Positions 21,133 through 32,245 of a stretch of 64,000 nucleotides of DNA are shown here, in pieces (the first letter of the stretch is position 1; each line of letters opens with the position of its first letter). Under the pieces are notes generated by a model, which was given only the letters and a program-made list of their open reading frames with translations, did no database searches and was not told the DNA's origin. Source of the DNA: Dysidea avara (Eukaryota; Porifera; Demospongiae; Dictyoceratida; Dysideidae); assembly GCF_963678975.1 (NCBI RefSeq), contig NC_089277.1, positions 26,238,672-26,302,671 of the forward strand. The letters run 5' to 3'. A program made the translations under genes and the position numbers.

Positions 21133-21972
21133 ATGGCTGTGAGTAGTATTTGTCTCCCTGAGCCTCTGCAGTACGATGATGCGAGATCGTGGTTTAGAAG
21201 ATTTGAACTTTGCGCTGCTGCCAACGAGTGGGATGCTGCGAAACAACTACTACGTCTTCCGACACTTCTCCGAGGTCGATCGTGGGCAGTTTACGAGTCG
21301 CTCAGCGATGCTGATAAGTAAACTTACGCCAAATTAAAGAAGGCCATCCTCGACCGGCTGGACCCCGACACTGACGAACACCGGCTGGCTGCCCGAGACC
21401 ATTTATCCCATAGACGTCTTCGCGAAGGAGTGGAGAGTATTGATGAGCTGGCCAGAGACCTAGAAAAGTTGCTGGACCAGGCCTCACCTGGACTTCCGTC
21501 CAACACTCGCGGGGCGGAGTTGCGTTTTCATCTGATTAATTCATTGCCTGACAACGTGGCATTCCAATTAAAGCTTCAGCCTCAAGTCACCTATTCTGCC
21601 ACCATCGCCAAGGCACGAGAGCTCCAACTCATATACAGCCGGAACAACAACACCAATCCCGTCAGCTCCATAAGAAGTGAAGAAGGGGACCGCTTGGACA
21701 AAGTGGAGCAGTCACTACTACAAATGACTGAACAGTTAGCTGCACTCAGCAGCCACTTGACCAAACCCACTCAACCTCCCAGACAACCACCCAGACGGTG
21801 TTTCATTTGTGGTAGACTTGGACACTTGGCTCGGAACTGCTACTCAAGAAGAACGATCCAGTGTTTTAACTGTGGAATGACAGGACATGTGGCTAGGGAC
21901 TGTCAGAATCAGGGAAATGGACTGGGGGGTGCCCAGATCCCTCGAGCAGGGGGCATCCCCGGAGGCCGGTGA
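21133..21972 (+). pseudogene. Gag of outer Gypsy element
   Basis: From the ATG at 21,133 the frame encodes a capsid-like N-terminal part (LPEPLQYDDARSWFRRFEL). It is cut by a TAA at 21,319-21,321 and then continues in the same frame to a TGA at 21,970. The C-terminal part has two nucleocapsid knuckles, CFICGRLGHLARNC and CFNCGMTGHVARDC. Total length would be about 280 aa, a usual small Gypsy Gag. Role: particle assembly and RNA packaging. The single internal stop is probably a point mutation. Confidence 0.85.
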
Positions 21973-22556
21973 GTGCTCACACAACTATGCATGCACCACA
22001 CACAAACGCACCTATGCATTATGTCCCTACAATCACACACAATGCATACACTAATAGAGCAGCACATACGCATAGCTTGCTCAATGATCGAAGAACAGCA
22101 ATATTGCTGGACTCGGGGGCCTCTTGTTCAGTTATCTCAAAGCCTCATGTTTATCGTACAGTGATTGAACCCATACACACAGTCAGACTGGTCAATGCAG
22201 ATGGGGGAGATATTACACCTCGTGGAGTAGCTATTATGACAATCAGCCTGGGAAAGTTTTCTGCCAAACACAAATTTGTAGTCGTAGACCATCTATCCAC
22301 CCCAGTAATCCTTGGCTGTGATTTTTTGATGAGACACGGCTATGTGCTTGACTTTCAACAATGCACATACCATCGCAGTCAAAATCCTGAAGAGGTCTTG
22401 CAGTTGCAACCTGCTTGGGGACACCCCCCACACACAATGCCCCAACCCCTACACACGATCACTGTTGATGATGAATGCCCTCAAGCAATCCCCATACCAT
22501 GCAAACAGACCAGCATACAACAGTGGACATGCCCACTGACATACACCCTGCCCTAA
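21969..22556 (+). CDS. Protease region of Pol, outer Gypsy element
   Basis: This frame overlaps the end of gag in the -1 register and contains an aspartic protease core LLDSGASCSVIS (near 22,107) and a second box VILGCDFLMRHG. The listed GTG at 21,969 is not a likely start; the region is probably reached by frameshifting or by readthrough of a fused polyprotein. A TAA at 22,554 ends it, and the reading continues in the next frame, consistent with a one-base deletion somewhere between about 22,475 and 22,556. Confidence 0.8.
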   Translation: MSAHTTMHAPHTNAPMHYVPTITHNAYTNRAAHTHSLLNDRRTAILLDSGASCSVISKPHVYRTVIEPIHTVRLVNADGGDITPRGVAIMTISLGKFSAKHKFVVVDHLSTPVILGCDFLMRHGYVLDFQQCTYHRSQNPEEVLQLQPAWGHPPHTMPQPLHTITVDDECPQAIPIPCKQTSIQQWTCPLTYTLP

Positions 22557-24018
22557 ACGCCACACTTGAGGAATTCAAATCCCTATTTTCACCTGAATTG
22601 GGTTGCACAAACACCACAGAGCACGTTATCGACACAGGCAATGCACTTCCCATCAAAGTTCCACCCCGCCCAATCCCATTTCACTACTCTGAGCGAGTTC
22701 ACCAACAGCTCCAGGAGATGGCCTAAGAGGGCATTATACAACCCAGTACTAGCCCATGGTGTGCTCCTGCTGTATACGTTCCAAAGCCCTCTGGAGAAAT
22801 CCGAATATGTGTCGACTATGTTCAGCTAAACAGTGTCACAAAGAAAGACTCGTATCCGGTTCCCCGTGCTGAAGGCCCCCAACAGAAACTAGCTGGCAAA
22901 AAGGTTTTTTCTAAACTAGACCTTCGTAGCGCCTATTGGCAGTTTCCCATGCAGCCACAGTCAGTCGAGAAGACAGCATTTTGTCCTGGGCCGGATTATG
23001 GACTATGGGAATTTACTAGGATGCCCTATGGCTTGACGGGCGCCACTCAGACCTGCCAGAGAGGCCTAGACAACATCTTGCAGGACTGTAAGGATTGCGT
23101 CGACAATTATGTGGATGATTGTATCGTATTTTCCGATAACATGGCCACACACATTCAAGACCTCAAAAGAGTTCTCCACAAACTGTTGGCTGCTGGCTTC
23201 ACTCTTCGTGGCTCTAAGTGTTTTTTTGGAAAGAACAATACCACCCATCTGGGATTTGACTATTCGGCAGACGGAGTAGCCCCCTCCCCAGAGAAGACCA
23301 AAGCCATCTCCACCTGGCCTGTGCCAAAGACCACCAAGGACCTCCGTTCCTTCCTTGGTCTAGAGAACTTTTACCGCCGCTTTGTGCACAATTTTGCGGA
23401 TATTGCTAGCCCCTTAACCGAACTCACAGGCAAACATGCACAATATAAATGGGAGAGCACACACCAACATGCCTTTGACAAATTGAAACATGCATTAACC
23501 AACCCTCCTATATTAGATTACCCCAAACAGCATGACACCTTTGTGCTTACAACCGATGCATCAGACATGGGTTTGGGTGCAGTTCTCTCCACAACCAGAG
23601 GCACAGTTGTTGAATACGCTAGCCGCACTCTAACGAAGACTGAGAGAAACTACTCCACCACCGAGAAGGAGTGTTTAGCAATCGTCTGGGCAACTCAGAA
23701 GTTAAGGCATTATCTTGTCGGTGCACATTTTGTTATAGAAACAGACCACAAGCCTTTGGAGTGGTTAGAGTCAAAGCGATCCAGCCATGCACGCTCACAG
23801 AAGTTAGAGAGATGGGCCCTACAGCTCCGTGGATTTGACTTTTCCATTGTGTACCGTCAGGAATCACAGAATCAACATGCAGATGCCCTCTCTCGGAGAC
23901 CTATTGCAATGGTAGCTATCGGTAGGGACCTGGACCACACAATGATCACAGCAGCCCAGAAGTCAGACCCAGTTCTTCAAACACTCATCCAGCAGATGTC
24001 GTGCAAAGAGAAACCATC
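22557..24018 (+). pseudogene. RT and RNase H of outer Gypsy element
   Basis: Reading begins at FKSLFSPELGCTNTTEHVID, is stopped by TAA at 22,724-22,726, and goes on in frame through SKLDLRSAYWQ (motif A), MPYGLTGATQT and YVDDCIVFSD (catalytic YVDD at 23,108-23,119). Next come FLGLENFYRRF, then RNase H (TTDASDMGLGAVLS, ETDHKPLEWL, NQHADALSRR). The next element is inserted at 24,019 in the linker before integrase. All catalytic Asp residues that I can see are kept. Defects are the stop and the upstream frameshift. Confidence 0.88.
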
Positions 24019-24263
24019 TGTGAGAGATCAGGCCAGATTCAACAGGCCCAGCAGCCATATAGGGACTGAACATTGTTATTTGTATCATGATATAACAATC
24101 TAGACTATTCTAGAACATTCTGAGAATTTGTATAAATAGAGCTGTGTTGTACAGTATATTGGCCTTCTCTTATTTCATTTGAATGAATGATTGCTGCTGT
24201 ATCCCTGGTGAAGCTATTGAGGAGACGGCTACTGTTGGCTAGCTCGGTGTTGTTCCTATCACA
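24019..24263 (+). repeat. 5' LTR of inner element
   Basis: 245 bp. It contains TATAAATAGAGCTG (about 24,133), a plausible TATA box, so transcription probably starts within the last third of the LTR. The frame continues open through the LTR from an ATG at 24,187, but this is not the likely Gag start. Confidence 0.95.
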
Positions 24264-24283
24264 TTTGGTGACAGGAGTGGGAT
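24264..24283 (+). promoter_or_regulatory. Primer-binding-site-like sequence of inner element
   Basis: TTTGGTGACAGGAGTGGGAT follows the LTR directly, with the TGG start typical of Gypsy primer-binding sites. The matching tRNA is not identified. Confidence 0.75.
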
Positions 24284-24354
24284 TGTCCTCCGTGCAGACG
24301 TCAGAGGAGACCTACCCGTGTATGCTCCATTCTGGGAAACGCTATCAGCCAGAG

Positions 24355-27300
24355 ATGAGCGAGGTCACTGAGCTATTGAAGGCCTGGAAGGAGGAGCGAG
24401 AGAAGGAGAAGGAAGAGCAACGAGCAGAGCGAGAGGAAGAGAAGAGGCGGTACGAGGGACGCCTAGAACAGCAGCAAGAACGTTTTGAGAGACTTATTGA
24501 AGGTCTAACGGCAGAGAGAAGGCCGCGTCGCGTGGAAGTAGGGCCAGAATCACTGAAGTTGACAAAACTTACGGAGAGTGACGACATTGAGGCTTTCTTA
24601 ACAACTTTCGAGAGAGCAGTGGAGGCTCATGGGGTGGACAGAGATAAGCGTGCTGCTATCCTGGCACCTCAGTTGACGGGGAAAGCTCGTCTGGCCTACG
24701 CCGCGATGACTGACGCCGATGCTAGAGACTACGACAGAGTGAAGACAGCCATTTTCCAGCGTTACGATATTAATGAGGAGACTTACCGACGACGCTTCCG
24801 TTCTATCAAGCCCTTGGAGAACGAGACGCCGGTGGAGTTGGCAATTCGAGTGAAGGACCTGGCAGAGAAATGGCTAAGGGACTGTCGAGACAGGGAGGCT
24901 GTGGTAGATGTAATGGTGAAGGAGCAGTTTGTGGAAGTACTACCAGAGGAGGTAAGGGTCTGGGTGAAGGAGAGGAAGCCTAGAAATACACAGGAGGCTG
25001 GTATACTGGCAGAAGACTACCGTCAAGCCAGGAAGGTAGAGCTGTGGGCACCTGCTCAGAAGACTGGTGTTAAGAAAGGAACACCTGGTCAGAGGGGTTG
25101 CTATTCTTGTGGACAGCTGGGACACATGGCTAAGGACTGTAGCAGTAGTGGTAAGAAGGTGAGCCCATCCACTTCCAAGGGTGAGGATGTGCTGAAGGTG
25201 GAGAAGAGGCTGAAGAAGGATGAGAAGCCTTTCCTATGTTACAATTGTGGGGGACGTGGACATACTTCAAGGCAGTGCCCCAGTGATGCGTTCTTCTGTG
25301 GTGCAAAGAGATTGAGAGACCATCGTGGGAAGAAGCCACTGGTAAGACAGTCATTTCGCTGTAAGGGGTTTGTAGAAGGTCAGTATGTTAATGACATGGT
25401 ATTAGATACTGGTTGCTCTAGAACTTTGGTGAGGAGAGAACTTGTAAGAGAGGATAAGTTGAATTTGGAGAAGTTGGTTACGGTGCAATGTGCACATGGA
25501 GATGCTGTTGAGTACCCTGTGGCTACTGTAGAGATTAGTGGGCAGGGGAGAGTGGTTATAGTGGAGGCAGCCGTGTCAGACAAGTTGCCACACTCAGTAT
25601 TGTCAGGTACTGATGTTCCAGAATTGGTGAGCTGGTTGAAGAGTGAGGACCAGGCTCTTATGGTGGTGACCCGGAGCCAAGCTGGCAGGCGGAGCAGGAG
25701 TCAGCCTGGGCAAGATAGGGGGGAGCATGATGTAGCTTTGTCAGATAGTGGAGAAGTGTTGGATAGCGGAGAATTGGTAGAGACTACTTCAGTTAGCGGA
25801 GAGGTAGCAGAGGAGCCAGGCAACAAGGAGTTCAGAGCAGAGGCAGAAGAGGGTAATATGAGTGTAGGATTGCCCTTACAGGAGCTCGAAGAGGAGTCAA
25901 ATCTGCCTGTTGATGGGGATGTGCTGGCAAGTGAGTTTAATTTGAGTGATGATATGTTTGTAGGTGGTGAGAAGGACAAGGGCCCAAGAAAGCCTAGGTC
26001 TGAGAGAAGGAAGATGCGTTATAAGCACGCCAGAGCTCAGAGGGCATGTGTTGGGGATCTTAACCCAGCTATTTCAAAGGAGGAGTTACGGAAGCTTCAA
26101 GATGCTGATTTGATGATTCAGGATCTGAGGGAATTGAAACCGGACCAAGTAGTGGAGCAAGATGGCTTGTGGTACCATTTATGGGTAAAGAGGCAGCCAC
26201 CTGGGCAGACGGTGAAGCAGTTGCTTTTACCCAAACCATACCATCATATTGTTTGTAAGTTAGCTCATTCTATTCCAATTGCAGGACACCTTGGCCGGGA
26301 TAAGACAGTCTGTAGAATTACACAGCGGTTTTATTGGCCCACAGTATTCCGAGATGTAGCAGAATACTGCAGGAGATATCCACAGTGTCAGAAAACTGCT
26401 AGAGGGAGTCAACTCAGAGTACCACTTGTTCCCTTACCAGTGATGAAGGAACCGTTCGAGAGGATAGCCATGGACATTGTGGGTCCATTACCACGTAGCA
26501 GGAGAGGTAATCAATACATTTTAGTTGTATGTGATTATGCAACGAGGTACCCGGAGGCTATTCCTTTACGTTCCATTGATGCTGGGACAGTGGCAGAACA
26601 CCTCATACAATTGTTCTCTAGAGTTGGCATTCCCAGGGAGATCCTGTCTGATCAGGGTACTAACTTTATGTCACAGTTGTTAAGGGAGTTGTACAACTTG
26701 TTGAATATCACCCAAATCCGTACTTCACCATACCATCCACAAACGGACGGCTTGGTGGAAAGATTCAACAAGACCCTTAAATCAATGTTGAGGAAGTTAG
26801 TAAGTAAGGAGGGTAAGAATTGGGATAGTTTGTTGCCATATGTGTTGTTTGCGTACCGTGAGGTACCTCAATCTACCACAGGGTTCTCGCCATTTGAATT
26901 GTTGTACGGTAGAGAAGTGAGGGGTCCATTAGATGTGCTGAGAGAAGAGTGGGAGGCGAGTAAGAAGAGTGACGAGAGTGTATTGTCCCACATCCTGCAA
27001 GTGAGAGAGAAGTTAGAAGAGATGTCAGAGTTGGTAAGTGAGAATGTGAGAGAGGCACAAAGGTGTCAGAAGTTATGGTATGATCAGAATACTAGAGAGA
27101 GAGTGTTAGAGCCTGGAGAGGAGGTATTAGTGTTGTTGCCAACTTCAAGCAACAAATTGTTGGTTAAGTGGCAGGGACCCTATCGTGTGATACGCAGGGT
27201 AGGGGAAGTAAACTATGAGTTGTCCATGCCAGACAAGAGGAGGAGGAAGGCCATATTTCATGTGAACATGTTAAAGAAATGGCACCAGGCAGAAGATACA

Positions 27301-28848
27301 TGCTTGTGGGCGGCTAGTGTTGATTCTGAAGAAGAAGAGGACACACCTTCATGGAGAGGGGAGAGTGGTAAGTCTCCCTCTGTAGGTAGTCAGTTGACTG
27401 AGCAGCAGAAGGGACAGTTATTGGAGCTACTTACTGAGTTCAAGACAGTAATGAGTGGGAAGTGTGGGAGAACCTCCATTGGTCAGCATCGTATAAGAAC
27501 CGTGGAAGGACTACCGGTACGACAGCGGCCATATCGGATGCCACACATTTACAGAGAGGCAGTTGAGAAAGAGTTAGAGATGATGTTGGAAGAGGGTGTG
27601 ATTGAGCCGTGTGTCAGTGAATGGGCATCTCCAATGGTGATCGTCAAAAAGAAGGATGATACCATTCGACTGTGCGTAGATTACAGGAGACTGAATGCTG
27701 GAACACAGCTGGATGCATACCCTATGCCAAGGGTCGAAGACATCTTAGATCAGCTAGGCCAAGCTAAGTATATTACCACATTGGATCTTGCGAAAGGGTA
27801 TTGGCAAGTTCCTGTGGCAGAGGAGGACCGTCACAAAACAGCATTCATCACCACTAAAGGGCTATACCAATTTAAGATGATGCCATTTGGGCTCTGTGGA
27901 GCACCCGCCACATTCCAAAGAATGATGGACGAGGTTATCCGGGGAATGGACAAGTTTGCTAGCGCCTACCTGGATGATCTCATTGTGTTTAGTTATAATT
28001 GGGAGGATCATCTTACACATCTAAGAGTAATGTTGAACAGATTGGGAGAGGTGGGGCTAACAACCAAGCCCTCCAAATGTCAGTTGGCTATGGCAGAATG
28101 TACATATCTGGGGCATGTGGTTGGCAATGGAGTGGTGAAGCCAGAGGCAACTAAGTTACAAACTATAGAGCAGTTTCCTTTGCCAACCACAAAGAAGCAG
28201 GTCAGATCGTTTTTGGGGCTAGCTGGCTATTATCGCCGTTTTATTCCTGACTATGCAACCATTGCTGCTCCATTGACTGAATTAATCAGGAAGTATGAGC
28301 CGGAGAGAATTAGTTGGTCAGAAGGTTGTAATAGGGCGTTTTGTGAGTTGAAGGGGAGGTTGTTGTCTTATCCTGTGTTAAGAAATGTTAATTTCTCCCT
28401 TCCCTTTACTTTACAGGTAGATGCTTCTGATGTTGGGGTGGGAGCAGTTTTAAGTCAGATTGATGAGGAGGGCATGGACCACCCAGTTGCATACTTCAGC
28501 AGGAAACTATTGCCCAGGGAATAGAAATATGCTACCGTTGAAAAGGAGTGTTTGGCCATCAAACTGGGAATAGAGAAGTTTTCTGTCTACTTGATGGGGA
28601 GAGAATTTACAATCCAGACGGACCATCGGGCACTGCAGTAACTCTCAAAGTGTCAAAATTTGAACAGCCGATTGACACGGTGGAGCATAGCTTTACAATC
28701 CTACAAGTTTAAAGTGCTCCATCGAAGAGGAACAGAGAATGCTAATGCTGATGCCCTCTCACGGATCCCGGTTGCCATCAAGATAAGGGGGAAGGGGTGT
28801 GAGAGATCAGGCCAGATTCAACAGGCCCAGCAGCCATATAGGGACTGA
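24355..28848 (+). pseudogene. Gag-Pol of Gmr1-like element
   Basis: The likely start is the ATG at 24,355 behind the leader. Domains in order: a Glu/Arg-rich coiled-coil-like N-terminus; a SCAN-like capsid part (LTESDDIEAFLTTFERAVEA); two knuckles CYSCGQLGHMAKDC and CYNCGGRGHTSRQC; protease VLDTGCSRTLV. Integrase follows, with zinc region HSIPIAGHLGRDKT, core D at MDIVGPLP, D at LSDQGTNFM and E at LVERFNKT. Then RT (KKDDTIRLCVDYRRL, TLDLAKGYWQ, YLDDLIVFS near 27,967) and RNase H (QVDASDVGVGAVLSQ, TDHRAL, NADALSRI). Damage: stops at 28,522 and 28,639 in RNase H, and Tyr replacing the first Cys of the integrase CxxC (CRRYPQC). Confidence 0.92.
28780..28797 (+). promoter_or_regulatory. Polypurine tract of inner element
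   Basis: AAGATAAGGGGGAAGGGG immediately upstream of the 3' LTR, the expected primer for plus-strand DNA. Confidence 0.85.
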
Positions 28849-29043
28849 ACATTGTTATTTGTATCATGATATAACAATCTAGACTATTCTAGAACATTCT
28901 GAGAATTTTGTATAAATAGAGCTGTGTTGTACAGTATATTGGCCTTCTCTTATTTCATTTGAATGAATGATTGCTGCTGTATCCCTGGTGAAGCTATTGA
29001 GGAGACGGCTACTGTTGGCTAGCTCGGTGTTGTTCCTATCACA
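28798..29043 (+). repeat. 3' LTR of inner element
   Basis: 246 bp, identical to the 5' LTR apart from one extra T in the GAATTTTG stretch. The Gag-Pol frame ends inside it at 28,848. Confidence 0.95.
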
Positions 29044-30381
29044 CCATTACTTACTAGGAACTGGAGGAAATTTCCTTTAAAGCGATACCATCAACTCTGG
29101 TCTCAGCTCACTCTACACCAGTCCATACTCTACCGCAAAGTGAAGACTCCAACAATGCATGAAGAGAAACTGCTTCTAGTTGCACCAGCATCCATGCGGA
29201 AACAACTTCTGAAGAATGCCCATGACAATGCTGGCCACCAAGGTGCTGATAGGACCATGGCACGGCTGTCAGAAGCTGTCTACTGGGTGGGAATGGGTAA
29301 AGATGTCAACACCCACTGTAGTCACTGTGTCACATGCCAACGCACTAAGGCAGCGGCCTCTCGACCAGCCCCACTTCAGCCAGTAGTAGCTAGCAGACCA
29401 TGGGAACTAGTGGCTGTTGATATCCTCAAAGTACCAATGTCCCGTCAGGGAAATCAGTATATGCTTGTGGTGCAAGACTATTTTTCCAAGTGGCCATTTG
29501 CCGTGCCCCTGTCTGATCAAACAGCCAACAAGATAGTTCAGGCTCTTAAGGATCAGGTGTTTACACTGGTTGGGCCTCCCCAGAGGCTACATTCTGACCA
29601 AGGCAGAAACTTTGAGAGCCAGATACTCAGTGAACTGTGCAAGGCCTTTGGCGTGACCAAGTCCCGAACAACACCTTATCACCCAATGGGTGATGGGCTT
29701 GTTGAACGGATGAACCGATCCATACTGAACATGCTTCGTGGCCTGGTAGATAAGGAGGGGGACTGGGAGGAACACTTACAGCTACTCTTGTACCTATATA
29801 GAACAACAAAACATGCAACAACCGGCCTCTCTCCATATGAGATTCTGTTTGGGTCTAACCCGACACCACTGAACCTCCCAACAGCAGACACAGTCGCACA
29901 CCGAGACCCACACAACTACAGCTCCCAACTACAGGGAAGGCTCCTAGAACTGAAGGAATTAGTGGAGTGTAATACTGTGGAAGCAGCAACCAGACAGCAG
30001 CAAAACTATGGTGGTAACGAACAAGTGAGTTTACAAGTTGGCCAGGAAGTTCTTCTAGACAATCCTACTAAAGGAAAACTAGATCCACGTTGGACTGGAC
30101 CATGGACAGTAAGAGAGTTAAAAGGACCACTGAATGTAAGAATAGAGATGAATGATAAGGAGCGGGTCGTTCATGTCAACAGGCTAAGACCACTATTGAG
30201 ACCTGATGTAAGAAGCAAGAATTCTGAAGGACAATGGGGTCCACCCCTTTTCCAGTATTACTGTGATGATCGTCTAGCATCAGCCCCTCGACAGGAATCC
30301 CCAGCAGCTCCTCAGTCTGGACAGCCTGTTACCACCAGAAGTGGACGAGTTGTTAGACCAGTTGATTATTATGGCTATTGA
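29044..30381 (+). CDS. Integrase of outer Gypsy element
   Basis: The frame resumes after the inner element and runs to a stop at 30,381. It carries the HHCC zinc region (HDNAGHQGADRT, CSHCVTCQRT), core Asp at AVDILKVP, second Asp at LHSDQGRNFES, Glu at GLVERMNRS, and a C-terminal part QVGQEVLLD with WTGPWTV and VVHVNRLRPLLRP. The visible ATG at 29,140 is internal to the domain and not a true start. No stops occur in this part. Role: strand transfer of the cDNA into the genome. Confidence 0.9.
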   Translation, partial: PLLTRNWRKFPLKRYHQLWSQLTLHQSILYRKVKTPTMHEEKLLLVAPASMRKQLLKNAHDNAGHQGADRTMARLSEAVYWVGMGKDVNTHCSHCVTCQRTKAAASRPAPLQPVVASRPWELVAVDILKVPMSRQGNQYMLVVQDYFSKWPFAVPLSDQTANKIVQALKDQVFTLVGPPQRLHSDQGRNFESQILSELCKAFGVTKSRTTPYHPMGDGLVERMNRSILNMLRGLVDKEGDWEEHLQLLLYLYRTTKHATTGLSPYEILFGSNPTPLNLPTADTVAHRDPHNYSSQLQGRLLELKELVECNTVEAATRQQQNYGGNEQVSLQVGQEVLLDNPTKGKLDPRWTGPWTVRELKGPLNVRIEMNDKERVVHVNRLRPLLRPDVRSKNSEGQWGPPLFQYYCDDRLASAPRQESPAAPQSGQPVTTRSGRVVRPVDYYGY

Positions 30382-30443
30382 CCAAAAACACACACATTTT
30401 TCATACACGTGCACAACACTGTTTAATTGTAATTATTTGTTTT

Positions 30444-30456
30444 AAGGGGGGAGGTA
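30444..30456 (+). promoter_or_regulatory. Polypurine tract of outer element
   Basis: AAGGGGGGAGGTA directly before the 3' LTR. Confidence 0.8.
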
Positions 30457-30591
30457 TGTAATAGCATCACTGACACACATAGTTGTTGTATTCTAATAGT
30501 TGCTCCCCGAATCACGTGAGATTGTATGTGTGACCGCGTGTGTCTCTGTTGTTAAGAAGTCCTTGTGTCATCGTTAGTTGTGAAGTTTACA
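30457..30591 (+). repeat. 3' LTR of outer Gypsy element
   Basis: 135 bp, one substitution relative to 20,975-21,109; followed by GTAG, the presumed target duplication. Confidence 0.95.
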
Positions 30592-30665
30592 GTAGTAATA
30601 GGGTGGGACGGTGGGGGTGGACGGTGGTAGTAATAGGGTGGGATGGTGGGGGTGGACGGTGGTCT
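30592..30665. repeat. Short tandem repeat at the LTR-element target
   Basis: Two ~36-40-bp units (GTAGTAATAGGGTGGGACGG and GTAGTAATAGGGTGGGATGG at their starts) follow the 3' LTR. A similar word ends at 20,974, so the element landed inside this tandem array. Confidence 0.7.
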
Positions 30666-30981
30666 TAATATACGGGTATAAAATGAAGTAAGAAGACAAT
30701 TGGAATCCAGAGGCCAAGTTTGGGCTCTCCATGGCCCTCCATGGCCCTCAAATTACTCCAAATTGACTGTGAACACTATTGGCGAGCTCTCTGTGAAGTC
30801 CCAGCTCACTACACACCATTATCACAAAGCCATGGCCATTTAATGGTGCCAATCTCACACTCGTGGCTTTGACAGGGTCGGAAGAAAGCTGCTACAGAAA
30901 CCAGACTTGCCAGTGCTGAAGGAAGTAGTGTGAAATATGATAGTGTATTAGATCAGCAATCCATTTCTGGTAAAATCGTAA
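30666..30981. other. No recognisable gene
   Basis: Contains a short duplicated phrase CCATGGCCCT near 30,730; otherwise no coding motif or repeat boundary. Confidence 0.4.
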
Positions 30982-31171
30982 CACTGCTTGAAGAGGGCTG
31001 TTTTACCTGAAATTTACTATGTAGTAAACTAATAGGTCTCCCTCAGATTACCGGTGCAGTAAACCAGTGTCAGTTTTACCATGATTAAATTAGCAGTAAA
31101 TTACAGTACAATTATATTGCATATTTACCAAGTGGTAAATCATTGGTTTACTGTTGGAGAAAACCTTCAAG
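30982..31171. mobile_element. CACTGCTTGAAG-ended MITE, decayed
   Basis: The left end CACTGCTTGAAG matches the MITE at 1182. The right side has CCTTCAAG followed by a disrupted end. The interior is rich in TTTACT/AGTAAA words as in the other copies. No target duplication can be called. Confidence 0.5.
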
Positions 31172-31700
31172 TTATGTGCTGGCAGTTTACCTATAGTGCC
31201 ATAATCATTTTATCAAACAGGTCTTGAGCTCCAAAAGGCAAGGCTACAAAACATCTGACACTTACCAATCAAATTACTTTACATGAGTTGTGAGAGTGAA
31301 TGGATGTCTAAAGCAAGCTTACCAACTTACCGTGTGTCAAATTTGGACATGCCTGAAATTTGGTTGTCACAATAAAATGGGGTTGTATAACTGTATAATT
31401 ATACACAAATACACTGTATAATTTTAATTATATGCATCAATTTACAGTATGGACTGTATAATCAAGCTGATAAAGTGTAAATCAGAATGTAATTTACAAT
31501 TCATAATATGAAATTCTAGTCACAAATCAATATGTAAGGTACATGCTTTCTTTCTGTAGAGTAGCTATATCTGAAACGAAGGTCCTCTACATAGAAATAA
31601 AATTTGATTAAAAATCTTCTTTTTGTAATACAATAATACTTACCTACATGAAATTAAGATACAACAAATGTATCCGACCAGCTTCTGGTCAGCTCCATGT
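31172..31700. other. AT-rich, no gene
   Basis: No coding motif seen; many TATAATT words. Nothing else recognised. Confidence 0.4.
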
Positions 31701-32030
31701 CCATTAGGAATCATAGTCAAGTTGCTAGAGTACTGGCCTGATAATCAAAAGGGTCTAAGTTCAATGCCAGGGTCCAAGTTCAATGCCAGGTTCCATTGTT
31801 ATTGTTTCCTTGAGCACGGAAATTTACTCACGTTGCTTCAGTGTATATACCAGCTTTAGGGGACCTGGTGTCTACTGGGGAAGCAGCCTGCCAAGCTGTA
31901 TCATCAATGGATGCCTGGTATTAACTGGGAACCAGCTATCCCTGTCTTACACAGCAGGAGAAGTCCAGCTGGGATCTCACTTGTTACCGTCATATGGGTT
32001 ATATACTAGTCCTTCCATGGTATAAGACGA
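31701..32030 (+). mobile_element. tRNA-derived SINE with conserved body
   Basis: The plus strand shows an A-box-like TAGTCAAGTTGCTAGAG and a B-box-like AAGTTCAATGCC, the latter duplicated in an 18-bp tandem (GTCTAAGTTCAATGCCAG then GTCCAAGTTCAATGCCAG). A body with TTTCCTTGAGCACGGAAA and ACTCACGTTGCTTCAGT follows. This is the layout of tRNA-headed SINEs known from many marine invertebrates. No poly(A) tail is obvious. It is too decayed to be a tRNA gene. Confidence 0.55.
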
Positions 32031-32245
32031 CACCTATCTCTCCTTTAGCTATCTTGTATCCATATAATTTCTCTGTACATAAAGAAATGTCACCAAATTA
32101 TGTTATATATGAATAAAGAATACCACATATACTCCAATTGTGCTGCACTCTCGAATGGTACCACAGTTGGGAACCATAAAGAGTTTTATCCTTGCTTTTG
32201 AAAATAATATTAATTGTACCACACACCCTCGAGTAATACCGCACT

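Larger units (their letters stand above)
24019..29043 (+). mobile_element. Gmr1-like Ty3/Gypsy element nested in the outer one
   Basis: LTRs of 245 and 246 bp (one T indel) begin TGTGAGAGATCAGG and end CCTATCACA. The flanks are CCATC and CCATT, an imperfect 5-bp duplication. Inside is a single Gag-Pol frame with an unusual order: Gag, protease, integrase, RT, RNase H. Integrase before RT is the hallmark of Gmr1-type Gypsy elements. Removing the insert with one flank copy keeps the outer pol frame open, which supports the exact boundaries. It must be younger than the outer insertion. Confidence 0.92.
20975..30591 (+). mobile_element. Ty3/Gypsy LTR retrotransposon (outer), 9.6 kb with nested insert
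   Basis: The unit is bounded by two 135-bp LTRs that begin TG and end CA and differ at one position (A at 21,083, G at 30,565). GTAG flanks both sides, a 4-bp target duplication, although the local sequence is itself repetitive. Order inside: PBS, Gag with two CCHC knuckles, protease, RT, RNase H, integrase, polypurine tract. This is the standard Gypsy order. Without the nested element the unit is about 4.6 kb. The near-identical LTRs imply recent insertion, yet the coding region carries stops and a frameshift. Confidence 0.92.

Noticed and set aside
24187-24354. Gag start at the ATG inside the LTR
   Set aside because: This ATG lies within the LTR and the PBS follows it; the first ATG after the leader (24,355) starts the recognisable Gag.
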